Assembly: GCF_014203545.1 (NCBI RefSeq)
Contig: NZ_JACHJG010000002.1
Span: 743,824-807,823, forward strand
Direction of reading: 5' to 3'
Source: Streptomyces netropsis
Lineage (GTDB): Bacteria; Actinomycetota; Actinomycetes; Streptomycetales; Streptomycetaceae
DNA length: 64,000 nucleotides
Made by a program: the position numbers and the translations under genes. Shown one piece after another: positions 18,547-27,254 of this stretch. Position 1 is the stretch's first letter; each line of letters starts with the position of its first letter. A model generated the notes under the pieces. The model was not told the DNA's origin. It did no database searches and saw only the letters and a program-made list of their open reading frames with translations.

Positions 18547-20732
18547 GGCAGCACGTACGAGGCCGTCGCCGCCGCTCGCGCGGCGCGTTCGGGTGCGGTC
18601 ACCGGACCGAGTGCCAGGTCGAGTTCGCCGGCCCGGGGCAGCCGTGACTCCTGGCGGAACTGACGGGTGATCGCCTCGGCCAGGTGTTCCCGGCCGATGA
18701 CCGGGCTGCCGCTCTCCGCCGCCAGCAGCGCCGCGCCCCGCGCCGCGGACATGATCCCCGCCCCGGTGAGATCGAGCCGCGCCAGCCCGTCCAGCCTCAG
18801 ATCGGCGTCCAGCGGGGCCGCCTCGGGAAAGGCCGAGCACCACAACCGGTGGCGCTCCCGCTCGCCCGGCCGGGTGAAGTGCACGACGAACTGGAACCGG
18901 CGGGTGAACGCCTCGTCCAAGTTGCCCTGCAGATTGGTGGTGAGGACGACCAGCGCCGGGCTGCGCTCCAGCCGTTGCAGCAGATAGCCGACCTCCAGGT
19001 TGGCGTACCGGTCGGTGCCCCGGCTCACCGTGCCGCGCTTGCCGAAGACGGCGTCGGCCTCGTCGAAGAGCAGCAGCGCGTTGGCCGCCTCCGCGTGCGT
19101 GAACGCCTCGTCGAGGTTCTTCTCCGTCTCGCCGACCCACTTGGACACGGTCTGCGCCAGATCGACCCTGACCAGGCCCACCCCGAGCCTGGCGGCGACC
19201 ACTTCGGCGGCGAGCGTCTTGCCCGTGCCGGGCTCACCGGTGAAGAGGGCCTTGAGCCCCGGCCCGCCGTGCCGCCGGCCGAACCCCCACTCCTGGGAGA
19301 CCTTGGGCCAGGCCCGGAACGCGGCGGCGATCTCGTCCACCTGCCGGGCCTGCTCGGCGGGGAGGACGAGTTCCTCCGGGTCGCGCGGCGGCGCCGGGAC
19401 GTCCGCGGGGCGCCCCGACGCGGCCAGGACGCGCGGCACGGCGTCCTCCAGGGACACCCCGGCGGAGACGGCCAGCCGGGCCGCCGCCCGCAGTTGATCG
19501 GGCGCCGGCCGGTAGCGGGCGGCGAGGCCGTCGAGCACGACTGAGCCATCGGAGCCGGCGGAGCCGTCCGTGACGGTGTCCCAGAGCGAACGGCGCTCCC
19601 GGTAGCCCGGCTCGTCGACGCACTCCTCCGCGTAGCGTCCGGAGGCGAGCAGCCCGAGCGGGCGCCACGGGGCCCGCCCGGTGAGGACGACGGGGACGCG
19701 GGCCCGGGCCAGCGCCTCGGCCACCGGCTCGGCGGCCCACCGCGCGTCGGCCTCGTGGAAGCGGTCGGACGGCACCCACAGCGCGCCGCCGAGCGCCGCG
19801 GCCGCCGCCAGGGCCCCCGTCACGCAGGCGCGCACCTCGTCGAGAGTGCGGCAGGCGAGCAGGTCCGGGGCGCGGCGCAGCGTCAGGTCCGCCGGTCCGG
19901 CGATGGCGCAGGCCGCGTCGAGCAGACCGCCGTCCGGCAGCCCCCAGAGGGCGGCGATCCCCGCCGGGTGCGCCCGCAGATGCGCCGCGAGGCGTGCGGC
20001 GCGGACGCGCGCCGGACCGTCCACGAGCACCGGGCGGGGCACCGTGACCCGGCCGGCGTCGTACGCGAGGAGCCCCGGGTCGCCGATGCCGTGGAGGAGG
20101 AAGGCGGGCAGGTCGGGATGGACGCCCAACGGCCGCGACAGATCGGCGCCGGAGGCCTCGTGGCCGTACGCGGCCCCGTCCTGGCGCAGCAGCCCGAAGC
20201 GGCGCAGCCGTCCGTGGGGTCCGAGCGCGGGCAGCCGGTCGCGCCGCTCGCCGGGGGTGGGTGCGAGGACGGTGAGGATCAGCTCGGCGGTGGGACGGCG
20301 CTGGTCCAGGTCGTCGACGAGGTAGCCGAACAGCAGGGCGTGCTCGGGGACGAGGGCGGGGGCCAGGCACAGCAGCAGCGCGTCGGTCTCGAAGCGGTCG
20401 AGGCCGACGGCGAGCGCCAGCGCGTCGAGCGGGAGCGGGGCGCCGTCGGCCGCCGCGCGGGCCCGCAGCCGCCCCTCGGCGGCGGCCTCCGCCGGGGGCA
20501 CCCGCGGGTCGGCCGGCGGCAGCTGCTCGTCCACCGGGGGTGCCGCGGTGGGGTCCGTGAGCGCCAGGAGGGTCTCGGCCTGATGGTCGGTGACGCAGTA
20601 CGGGGACAGCTCGGCCTCGGCGAGCAGCGCCGTCCGCCGGGCGCGGCGTGCCGCGGCCGCCCGCAGCGCGCGGTGCAAGGCGCCGTAGCGAAGGGTCAGG
20701 TGGGCCGCCGCGGCGGCCGGTTCGGTCGGCAT
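18543..20732 (-). CDS. eCIS AAA+ ATPase (Afp15/Pvc15-like)
   Basis: A 729-residue AAA+ protein of the type present in almost every extracellular contractile injection system, thought to act in assembly or effector loading. An N-terminal helical domain of about 480 residues precedes the ATPase core: Walker A FTGEPGTGKTLAAEV (499-506), Walker B LLLFDEADAVFGKRG (DEAD at 557-560), a sensor-1 segment VVLTTNLQGNLDEAFTRRF with arginine fingers, then a small lid domain. The ATG at 20732 sits behind an aggagggtga-type ribosome site. The stop overlaps the start of the cargo gene, implying translational coupling of ATPase and cargo. Confidence 0.9.
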   Translation of the reverse strand: MPTEPAAAAAHLTLRYGALHRALRAAAARRARRTALLAEAELSPYCVTDHQAETLLALTDPTAAPPVDEQLPPADPRVPPAEAAAEGRLRARAAADGAPLPLDALALAVGLDRFETDALLLCLAPALVPEHALLFGYLVDDLDQRRPTAELILTVLAPTPGERRDRLPALGPHGRLRRFGLLRQDGAAYGHEASGADLSRPLGVHPDLPAFLLHGIGDPGLLAYDAGRVTVPRPVLVDGPARVRAARLAAHLRAHPAGIAALWGLPDGGLLDAACAIAGPADLTLRRAPDLLACRTLDEVRACVTGALAAAAALGGALWVPSDRFHEADARWAAEPVAEALARARVPVVLTGRAPWRPLGLLASGRYAEECVDEPGYRERRSLWDTVTDGSAGSDGSVVLDGLAARYRPAPDQLRAAARLAVSAGVSLEDAVPRVLAASGRPADVPAPPRDPEELVLPAEQARQVDEIAAAFRAWPKVSQEWGFGRRHGGPGLKALFTGEPGTGKTLAAEVVAARLGVGLVRVDLAQTVSKWVGETEKNLDEAFTHAEAANALLLFDEADAVFGKRGTVSRGTDRYANLEVGYLLQRLERSPALVVLTTNLQGNLDEAFTRRFQFVVHFTRPGERERHRLWCSAFPEAAPLDADLRLDGLARLDLTGAGIMSAARGAALLAAESGSPVIGREHLAEAITRQFRQESRLPRAGELDLALGPVTAPERAARAAATASYVLP

Positions 20733-20733
20733 C

Positions 20734-22770
20734 TCACCCTCCTGTGAAGACGACGGTGCGCCCGCCGAGCCACGGCACGTCCGGCACGTCGGGGAGCAGC
20801 CGGTGGCGGTAGAGATCGGCATGGCGGGGCCCCAGGGGGAGCCGCACCTCGACGGTGCCGTCGTGGAAGAACACCCGGGCGCCCAGGTCGGCGAAGCGGT
20901 CCAGGGCGCAGACCGGGTCGGTGGGCTCCCGGTCCGACCAGAGCTGCCAGGCGAGGTCGGCCAGGGCGCACGAGGCGGCCAGCGTCACCGTGCGTTCGAG
21001 GGCCGGAGCCCGGCCCGCCCTGACGCCGGGGCGCAGGTCGATCAGCGCCTCGGTGAAGCGGGCGGCACGGGAGGCCTCGTACGTCAGCCGGCGCGCGGCC
21101 CCGATCAGCGCGTCGTCACCGACGGAGTGCGGGGAGACCCCCGGCCCGCCGCCGTTGGTCCAGCACCTCCGCGGCCCGGGCACCCGGCTCAGTCCCTCGT
21201 GCCGGAACGGCGGCAGGTCCGTCACGAACGTGATGCCCAGGGCGTCCAGAGCCGTCGTCAGCCCGCCGCCGGACGCGGTCGCCGGGCCGTGGGGCCGCGC
21301 GGGCAGCAGTACGACGGGCCTGCCCGCCAGTTCCCAGAACCGGAGCAGCTCGCGCGGTCGGGCCGCGTCCCACACCGGGTAGAGGCCGTCGACGTCCAGC
21401 AGGAGCAGCCGGTCCTCGGCCACCGCGCGCAGCAGCAGCGGATTCCCCGTGGTGCGGCCCTGGGCGGCCTGGAGCCCCAGCCGGGCGTCGAGCAGGGCCA
21501 GGAGAGGCCCCAGGCGGCGTTCGAGATCGGCCGCCGAGACGTCGGCGGCTCCCGGGGCGGGGTGCGCGGGCCCCGTCGTGATGCCCGCGAAGACGGCCGC
21601 CGCGTGCACGTCGCGCGGTGCGTGCAGCCAGCCGTGCGCCGGTGGAGGCAGGACCTTGTGCGCGAGGGCGGTGGCGAAGGCCGCCCCGTCGGGGGCCTCG
21701 GCACCCCCACCGGCGAGGACCGCGGACACCGCCTGAAGATAGCCCCGGTCACGCAACGGGGGCAGCAGCAGGAACGGCAGGGCACGGTCGATCTCGGTCA
21801 CCGAGCCGGACGCGGGGCCGGTGCCGGGGCCGTACGGGCGGGCACCGCCGTCGGCCGACGGCACCGGGCCGGGGCGGCCCATGGCGGACGGCGGTGCGCC
21901 CGGGGGGCGTTCGGGCCCCGTGGCGTCCGGGGCGGCACCGGCCGGTACGGGTGACGCCGAGCGGGGCGGCTCGTCGCCGAGCGCCGCGAGGAGGCCGGCG
22001 GCGATCGCCTCCGGTCCGGCCGGGGTTGACGGCGCGGGGCCGACGGCCTTGCCGGGCCCCGCGCCCGGCTCCGCTTCCCCCGGCCCGCCGGGAGGGGGCG
22101 TGCGTCCGGTCGCTCCCTCCACCGGCCCGGCCGCCGCGCCCTTTCCGGCCGACTCCAGCGCGCGCAGCAGCAGGAGCAGCGAGGCGTGGGGAAGCCGGGC
22201 CAGCACGGTGTCGAACGCCCCGCACCGGGACGCTTCGAGGAGCAGACCGACCAGAACCCGGTCCCGGTCGGCGGCCGCGGAGGCGGGTGCCGCGCGCGGT
22301 CCCCCCGGGGACGCGGCGTCGGGGGCGGGCGCGGCCGGCCCGGCCTCCCGTATCGCCACCGGAGGCGGTGGCGGCAGACCGTCCGGGCGGGGGAGGGACA
22401 CCGGGTCCGGACCACCGCGGCCGGGTTCCCCGGCCGTCGTGTCCGGGTGGGCGGGCGGGGCGGCGGCCGTCAACTCCCCGAGCGTGGTGTACGTCTTGAT
22501 CCGCACGGGCCCGGTCACCTCCACGTCCCGCGGCGGGCCGCCCTCTTCGGCCGCCGCCCCGGCGGCGGCAGGGGCCAGCGGCACTCCGGGGCCGCTGAGC
22601 GCCCCGGCGAGGTACTCCTCCACGACGTGCGGCAGCAGCGCTACCGCGCCACGGGCCAGCGCGGACGGTTCGGGTCCCCAGCTCCAGCCGTCCGTCCGGA
22701 TCACCCGCACCCGGCAGTCGAGCACCGTGCAGCCGCCCATGGCGGCGAAGAGGCCGTCGTCAGCCGTCAT
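20734..22770 (-). CDS. Large eCIS-locus protein of unknown function
   Basis: 678 residues, starting at an ATG with a ggaggt upstream. It does not match any Afp/PVC core component that I recognise. Residues 1-110 may form a small ordered domain (DCRVRVIRTDGWSWG, then TGPVRIKTYTTLGEL). A proline-, alanine- and glycine-rich linker of about 250 residues follows. The C-terminal 300 residues look folded, with DRLLLLDVDGLYPVWD then RFWELAGRPVVLLPA. The latter part was checked for nuclease and ATPase motifs and none is complete. Its place between the putative fibre-like proteins and the ATPase suggests a scaffold, adaptor or actinomycete-specific structural role. Confidence 0.6.
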   Translation of the reverse strand: MTADDGLFAAMGGCTVLDCRVRVIRTDGWSWGPEPSALARGAVALLPHVVEEYLAGALSGPGVPLAPAAAGAAAEEGGPPRDVEVTGPVRIKTYTTLGELTAAAPPAHPDTTAGEPGRGGPDPVSLPRPDGLPPPPPVAIREAGPAAPAPDAASPGGPRAAPASAAADRDRVLVGLLLEASRCGAFDTVLARLPHASLLLLLRALESAGKGAAAGPVEGATGRTPPPGGPGEAEPGAGPGKAVGPAPSTPAGPEAIAAGLLAALGDEPPRSASPVPAGAAPDATGPERPPGAPPSAMGRPGPVPSADGGARPYGPGTGPASGSVTEIDRALPFLLLPPLRDRGYLQAVSAVLAGGGAEAPDGAAFATALAHKVLPPPAHGWLHAPRDVHAAAVFAGITTGPAHPAPGAADVSAADLERRLGPLLALLDARLGLQAAQGRTTGNPLLLRAVAEDRLLLLDVDGLYPVWDAARPRELLRFWELAGRPVVLLPARPHGPATASGGGLTTALDALGITFVTDLPPFRHEGLSRVPGPRRCWTNGGGPGVSPHSVGDDALIGAARRLTYEASRAARFTEALIDLRPGVRAGRAPALERTVTLAASCALADLAWQLWSDREPTDPVCALDRFADLGARVFFHDGTVEVRLPLGPRHADLYRHRLLPDVPDVPWLGGRTVVFTGG

Positions 22771-22837
22771 TCCGTTCGCACCTCCGTCCCGGTGGTGGTT
22801 CGTCGGGTCCTCGCGGCTTGGGGGCACGTCGGCGCCC

Positions 22838-23458
22838 TCACGCCGTCCCGGGCTCACGCCGCCGTAGATGGACCTCGGACGGCACGAACACCGCCGTCGG
22901 CCGCCCCCGGACGAAGACCAGGGCATGGTCGGTGTCCCTGACACCGCCGCTGCCCAGGCGCGCCCTCCCGTCGGTGTCCAGCACGCCGGATTCCCGCAGG
23001 CCGACGACGACCGTGCCGTCCCAGCCCCCGGGCGGGTGGACCAGGGCGAGGACCGGCGCCCCGCCGTCGGCGGGCGAGCTGATGTCCAGGGAGCCGGACG
23101 CGCGGGTGACTCCGGGAGGGGGGTCGGCGAGCGGCAGCAGCCGGGGCGTTCCGGCGGCGGCCCCGGCGGCGCCCTGCCCGCCGGTGTCGGCGAGGTACCA
23201 GCGCCAGGGGGCGGCCAGGACGCCGACCGGCGCGGAGAGTTCCTGGGCGGTGAGGAGTTCGACCGGCACCAGGACGAGCCCGGAGCCGCCCGGAACGGCC
23301 AGGGGCAGGGCATCCCCCGCCAGGATCCGCACGGCCGGGGGCGGGCCGGTGGCGGCACGGGTCAGCGCGGCCACCACGTGCCCCGTGTGTCCGAGGGTGA
23401 GGACCGTCGCGGACACCGTGGCCGGCTGCTCCGCCGGGCCCTGCTGGGTATCGGTCAT
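22838..23458 (-). CDS. eCIS-locus protein of unknown function
   Basis: 206 residues, with the ATG at 23458 behind gggagaac. The sequence has short beta-rich patches (GSGLVLVPVELLTAQEL, then DHALVFVRGRPTAVFVPSEV) and no membrane helix or signal peptide. No family is recognised. It is co-transcribed with the genes on both sides (gaps of 52 and 67 bp) and lies among the genes encoding variable, probably peripheral parts of the particle. Confidence 0.55.
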   Translation of the reverse strand: MTDTQQGPAEQPATVSATVLTLGHTGHVVAALTRAATGPPPAVRILAGDALPLAVPGGSGLVLVPVELLTAQELSAPVGVLAAPWRWYLADTGGQGAAGAAAGTPRLLPLADPPPGVTRASGSLDISSPADGGAPVLALVHPPGGWDGTVVVGLRESGVLDTDGRARLGSGGVRDTDHALVFVRGRPTAVFVPSEVHLRRREPGTA

Positions 23459-23510
23459 GGGCTGTTCTCCCTCGCCGCTCTCGTGGGCTCGCCGTGGTGG
23501 TGGGGACGGG

Positions 23511-24719
23511 TCATGGCGCCGGGCGGGCCGCGGCCAGGACGAGGTAGTCGACGGCACCGGGCAGAACACGCGGCGGATCCGGCTGCCGGGCGCCGCCGAG
23601 CCCGCCGTACCAGGTGATCAGGCACGTCAGCCTGCGCCGGGAATCCACCTCGCAGCGCAGCACCACCGGCAGCGCGCCGAATCCGGACGCATCGACGCCG
23701 CCCTCGGCCGGCCCGCCACCGGTCTGCACCCGGGCCGTCACCTGGAGGTGCACGGTGACCTCGCCCGACGCCACCTGATCCTCCGTCACCTGCGGGGGGA
23801 GCGGCAGGATCACGCCGTGCGTCGCGACACCGGACTGGGCGAGCACGCTCCCGCTGACCAGCGGACTCCTGACCGGGCCGGTGACGGTCAGGCTGCCGGA
23901 GACCGTCACGTCGCCCTGCAGCCGGGTGCTGCCGTCGCCGAGAACGCGCAGCGCGGGGGCGAGGGAACCGGCGGCGTTGAACCGGCCGACGTCCAGGCTG
24001 CCGTCCGCGCCACCGATCCGCATGCCCACCCGCCCGGCCACCGGGCGCGGCTCGGCCGCCAGCTCCAGGGTGCCGCCGCGGGCGGACACCCGGTCGGCGA
24101 GGACGCCCGCGTAGCGGCGGCCCACCCCGTTGGCCCGGGGCAGCACGCCGGTGAAGCCGCCGTCCTGCCCGCCGCCCCAGGTGACGAAGGCGACCAGGAC
24201 CCGCCCCCGCTCGCCGCCCTCCAGCCGGTCCGGACCGGTGTCGGGCGCGGGCGGAGCCTGCTCGGCGAGGTCGAGTTCGTCACCGGGCGCGCCGACGACG
24301 AGGACGAAGCCCTCCTCGCTGCGCGGGGCGGCACCGCTCCCGGAGCAGCCGCCCGACCCCGCGCCCGGCGCCGTCGAGGGCCGGTCGCTCCACATGAGCA
24401 TGAGCGGCCGCGGCCGGGTGTCGTCGGGGTCGGTGATCACGAACCCCTGGTCGGGGGTGGAGAGTTCCACCGGGGCCGGGACCACGATCTCCCGGCCGGA
24501 GGCGTCGACGGCCGTTCCCCGGCCGACCGTCACCGTCTTGTACTCGGCCGAGCCCGTACGGGCGCGCTCCGACACCTCCAGCCCCGAGGAGATCCCCCAG
24601 GAGTGCAGATACCGGTGGTGGCGGGCCGCGGCGTCACGGCCGTAGCGCACGACCGCCGACAGATCGTCGGCGGCGAGGACCTGGCCCTCGTGGAATTCTG
24701 GCCGCAGGGGTGCCGGCAT
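23511..24719 (-). CDS. eCIS-locus F-x-G-Q-x-L family protein, paralog 1
   Basis: A 402-residue protein and the first of three tandem genes sharing an N-terminal pattern. Here it is FHEGQVLAADDL, then HHRYLHSWGISSGLEV and VGRGTAVDASGREIVVP. The C-terminal half is rich in beta-strand patterns with glycine and valine (a GSLTVTGPVRSPLVSGSVLA stretch), suggesting a beta-helical or fibre-like fold. It lacks cysteine clusters. Such proteins recur in actinomycete and cyanobacterial phage-tail-like clusters. I infer a structural or tip/fibre role but have no catalytic motif to support anything else. Confidence 0.6.
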   Translation of the reverse strand: MPAPLRPEFHEGQVLAADDLSAVVRYGRDAAARHHRYLHSWGISSGLEVSERARTGSAEYKTVTVGRGTAVDASGREIVVPAPVELSTPDQGFVITDPDDTRPRPLMLMWSDRPSTAPGAGSGGCSGSGAAPRSEEGFVLVVGAPGDELDLAEQAPPAPDTGPDRLEGGERGRVLVAFVTWGGGQDGGFTGVLPRANGVGRRYAGVLADRVSARGGTLELAAEPRPVAGRVGMRIGGADGSLDVGRFNAAGSLAPALRVLGDGSTRLQGDVTVSGSLTVTGPVRSPLVSGSVLAQSGVATHGVILPLPPQVTEDQVASGEVTVHLQVTARVQTGGGPAEGGVDASGFGALPVVLRCEVDSRRRLTCLITWYGGLGGARQPDPPRVLPGAVDYLVLAAARPAP

Positions 24720-24747
24720 GGTCTTCCGCTCCTTCGGCTGGCGCTGG

Positions 24748-25896
24748 CTAGGTGTCGGTGGGCCGCCGGGGGAGGCAGCCGGTGACGTCGAGGAGGTCCA
24801 GCAGGAACTCCAGCAGCCCGGTCGTGCTCACCTCCCCCTCGAAGAGCCGGGCCAGCCGGCCGCGCCACCGCTGCTCCTCCGGGTCGGGCAGATGGGGTCC
24901 GCGCCGCCCGGCGGGAACGGCCCGTACGACGTCACAGCCGTCCAGCGTCACCTCCGCGACCAGCACCAAGGGCTCGCAGCCGCCGGGACCGGGGACGACG
25001 AGCAGTGAGCGGACGGCAGTGCGCAGATAGGCGGCGAACGCCTCCCACGCGCCGTCCTTGCGGAGACGGTTGAGGTACGGGTCGTTGCCCGACGACTTCG
25101 GCGGCAGACCGCCCAGGATCTCGCCCGGCGCCCGGTCGCACAGATCGCCGTTGGCATCGAGGCGTGCGAGGAGCCAGGGGGTCAGGACGCTCGCGGGCGG
25201 CCGGGTCGCCTCGTCCCGGCACGCCTCCAGGAACGCCCGGTCGTCGTCGAACCGGCGGCGCAGGGTCGCGCAGAGGTGGTCGGAGGGCGGGTCGGGCACA
25301 CAGCCGACGACGAAACGGTGCCCCTCCCGGATCCGGGTGGGGACGCAGCCGGCCGGTGTGCAGCCGTCGCCCGGGTCGTAGGGGGCGACGGGCTCGGCGA
25401 ACTCCTCGTCGTAGCGCAGGAAGAGGGCATAGGTGCGTTCGGGCCCCGGCGGCGGGCAGGGTTCGGGGCAGCCGCCGCCCGCGGCGCGGAACTCCCGTAC
25501 GAGCTTCACGACGTCGACGTCCTCGGCGCAGACCACCGGGATGTCGTTGCCCGAGCCGTCCACCGCGTGGCCCTCCCCGACGCGCACCTCGCCGCGCGCG
25601 CAGGAGTCACAGCCGACGGCCAGCCCGCAGACGACGGCTCCGAGGCCATCGGGCGAGACGTGGCGCAGCCGGTTGTGGGTACGGACGCGGCCGGTGATCC
25701 AGGTGGTGAGCTGCCCGAGATCGTCCTCGGTGAGGAGCTGACCGGCGAAGAAGACCGGGCGGACGGGGCCGCCCGCGCGGAATCCGCCGGCGTGGTCGTG
25801 GGGGGCGGGGCCGCCCGCGCCGCCACAGCCGCAACCGCAGTCGTGGCCCGGCTGCCGGGCCGCCCCGGGGGTGGTGGGTGTCTTCGAGGTGGTCAT
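24748..25896 (-). CDS. eCIS-locus F-x-G-Q-x-L family protein, paralog 2 (cysteine-rich)
   Basis: 382 residues. The shared N-terminal pattern appears as FFAGQLLTEDDLGQL, then HNRLRHVSPDG and VGEGHAVDGSGNDIPVV. It differs from its neighbours in its many cysteines: CGCGCGG near residue 24, CDSC about 90, CPEPC and CTPAGC further on. Those suggest metal binding or disulfide cross-linking in the assembled particle. It ends with a helical segment (GLLEFLLDLLDVTG). Its start codon overlaps the stop of paralog 3 by 4 bases (ATGA). Confidence 0.6.
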   Translation of the reverse strand: MTTSKTPTTPGAARQPGHDCGCGCGGAGGPAPHDHAGGFRAGGPVRPVFFAGQLLTEDDLGQLTTWITGRVRTHNRLRHVSPDGLGAVVCGLAVGCDSCARGEVRVGEGHAVDGSGNDIPVVCAEDVDVVKLVREFRAAGGGCPEPCPPPGPERTYALFLRYDEEFAEPVAPYDPGDGCTPAGCVPTRIREGHRFVVGCVPDPPSDHLCATLRRRFDDDRAFLEACRDEATRPPASVLTPWLLARLDANGDLCDRAPGEILGGLPPKSSGNDPYLNRLRKDGAWEAFAAYLRTAVRSLLVVPGPGGCEPLVLVAEVTLDGCDVVRAVPAGRRGPHLPDPEEQRWRGRLARLFEGEVSTTGLLEFLLDLLDVTGCLPRRPTDT

Positions 25897-27254
25897 GGCC
25901 GCCTCTCCCTGAGCTCGCTGTCGTCCGTGCCGCCGTCCGCCGCGTCTCCGCGCGCCGAACCCGCGTCGTCGTCGGGGGAGGCGGCCGGGCCGGCGGGTGC
26001 GTCGGTGTCGTCGTCCGTGTCGGGCCGGTGGTTGTCGATGAAGATCCAGCTCTCGAAGACCCCGGCGCCGCCCGGGACCGTCCCCGAGGTACGGGCTCCC
26101 GTGCCGTCGGGCGGCGGCAGCCCCGGCCGGTGTGCGACGAGGCCGCCCGGCCGGGGCACGAGCCCGCCGCCGTGGGTGCCGTCCACCGGGTCGCCGCACG
26201 TGTCGAGGACGAACGGGGTGCGCAGCACCAGATGGATCCGGTCGCCGCTGTTGAGGTATTCGCAGTCCGTCTGCCGGATGCTGATCCACTCCGCTGCTCC
26301 CTCGCGCGGGCACTCCGCCTCCAGCCGGGTCTCCAGGCGCATGACCGTGCCGTGCACCCCGCGCCCGCCGGTGATCTGGAACAGGTCCGCGACGCCGTCC
26401 GTGAGCGTGCCGGTGCGCACCGGCCGGGAGAAGCGGATCCGCAGGCCGCGCCCGCCCAGCAGCCGGCGTGCCTGCCGGGTCGTCAGCCGTCCGCCGTGCG
26501 GCCAGGAGACGCCGGTGACGACGGTGGGCGGCCGGCGGGAGAGCGGCCGGCGCACCTCGGGGTGGATCTGCCCGGCGGTGAGCGCGCGATCCGGTCGTAC
26601 GCGCTCCACCCGGGCGAGCAGGAGCCCGGGGCCGAGGATCCTGCCGTCCCCGCACCCGTCCGGCCCTTCGTCGTCGCAGGGCTCGCAGGGGGTCGGGGTG
26701 TCGCAGGGGTCCGGGGCGGGCGGGCGGGTCGTCGCCCGCAGCGCGAACCCTTCCCGGACGCGGGCGTAGGCGGTCCGCGGCAGCCCGTCGCACGCCTCGG
26801 TGTACACGGCGCGGATCCGGTCGACCGGTTCCTCGCAGTGATGGATCGTCAGATAGACGGTGACGCCGTTCCGGCCGGCGTGGATCTCCTCCAGGGCGCG
26901 CGCTCGGCAGTCCTCGCCGAGGAGCTTCCACAGGTCGTGCCGCGGCGGTGCGCCGCACGCCACGATCACCTCGTCGCCGTCGCGGTCGACGGCGACACCG
27001 TCGGTCACCTCGAACCAGGGGGCCGCGCGTTCGGGGTCGGGGCACTCACCGGCCGGCGGGCGTACCGGCTGCGTCCACAGCCCGTACGCCACGCCGTACC
27101 CGTGCAGGGCGAGATTGTGCAGGCGCAGCCGGGCGAGGAACTGCGCCTGCTCCTGGCGGAGGTCCTGCGCGGACAGCAGCTGGCCGTGGAAGTACGTCAG
27201 CCGCCGCCGGCCGGTCCGCGGGGCGTTCTCACGCCCGGTCGGGGGAGCCGTCAT
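25893..27254 (-). CDS. eCIS-locus F-x-G-Q-x-L family protein, paralog 3
   Basis: 453 residues. The shared pattern reads YFHGQLLSAQDLRQEQ, then HNLALHGYGVAYGLW and VTDGVAVDRDGDEVIVA. The middle contains a Cys/Asp-rich insert (CDTPTPCEPCDDEG), and the C-terminal third carries WISIRQTDCEYLNSGDRIHL then FESWIFIDNHRPD before an acidic disordered tail. Function is unknown. Position after the gpI-like gene is where phage and Afp loci usually put tail-fibre genes, so a baseplate accessory or receptor-binding role is possible. It overlaps the upstream gene's end by 26 bases. Confidence 0.6.
   Translation of the reverse strand: MTAPPTGRENAPRTGRRRLTYFHGQLLSAQDLRQEQAQFLARLRLHNLALHGYGVAYGLWTQPVRPPAGECPDPERAAPWFEVTDGVAVDRDGDEVIVACGAPPRHDLWKLLGEDCRARALEEIHAGRNGVTVYLTIHHCEEPVDRIRAVYTEACDGLPRTAYARVREGFALRATTRPPAPDPCDTPTPCEPCDDEGPDGCGDGRILGPGLLLARVERVRPDRALTAGQIHPEVRRPLSRRPPTVVTGVSWPHGGRLTTRQARRLLGGRGLRIRFSRPVRTGTLTDGVADLFQITGGRGVHGTVMRLETRLEAECPREGAAEWISIRQTDCEYLNSGDRIHLVLRTPFVLDTCGDPVDGTHGGGLVPRPGGLVAHRPGLPPPDGTGARTSGTVPGGAGVFESWIFIDNHRPDTDDDTDAPAGPAASPDDDAGSARGDAADGGTDDSELRERRP

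Noticed and set aside
18547..19140. Extension of the cargo gene to 19140
   Set aside because: That stretch lies in the AAA ATPase core on the same strand in another frame; ATGA coupling at 18546 sets the start.
20733..20822. Thirty-residue N-terminal extension of the ATPase
   Set aside because: Overlaps the upstream gene in another frame; ribosome site fits the ATG at 20732.
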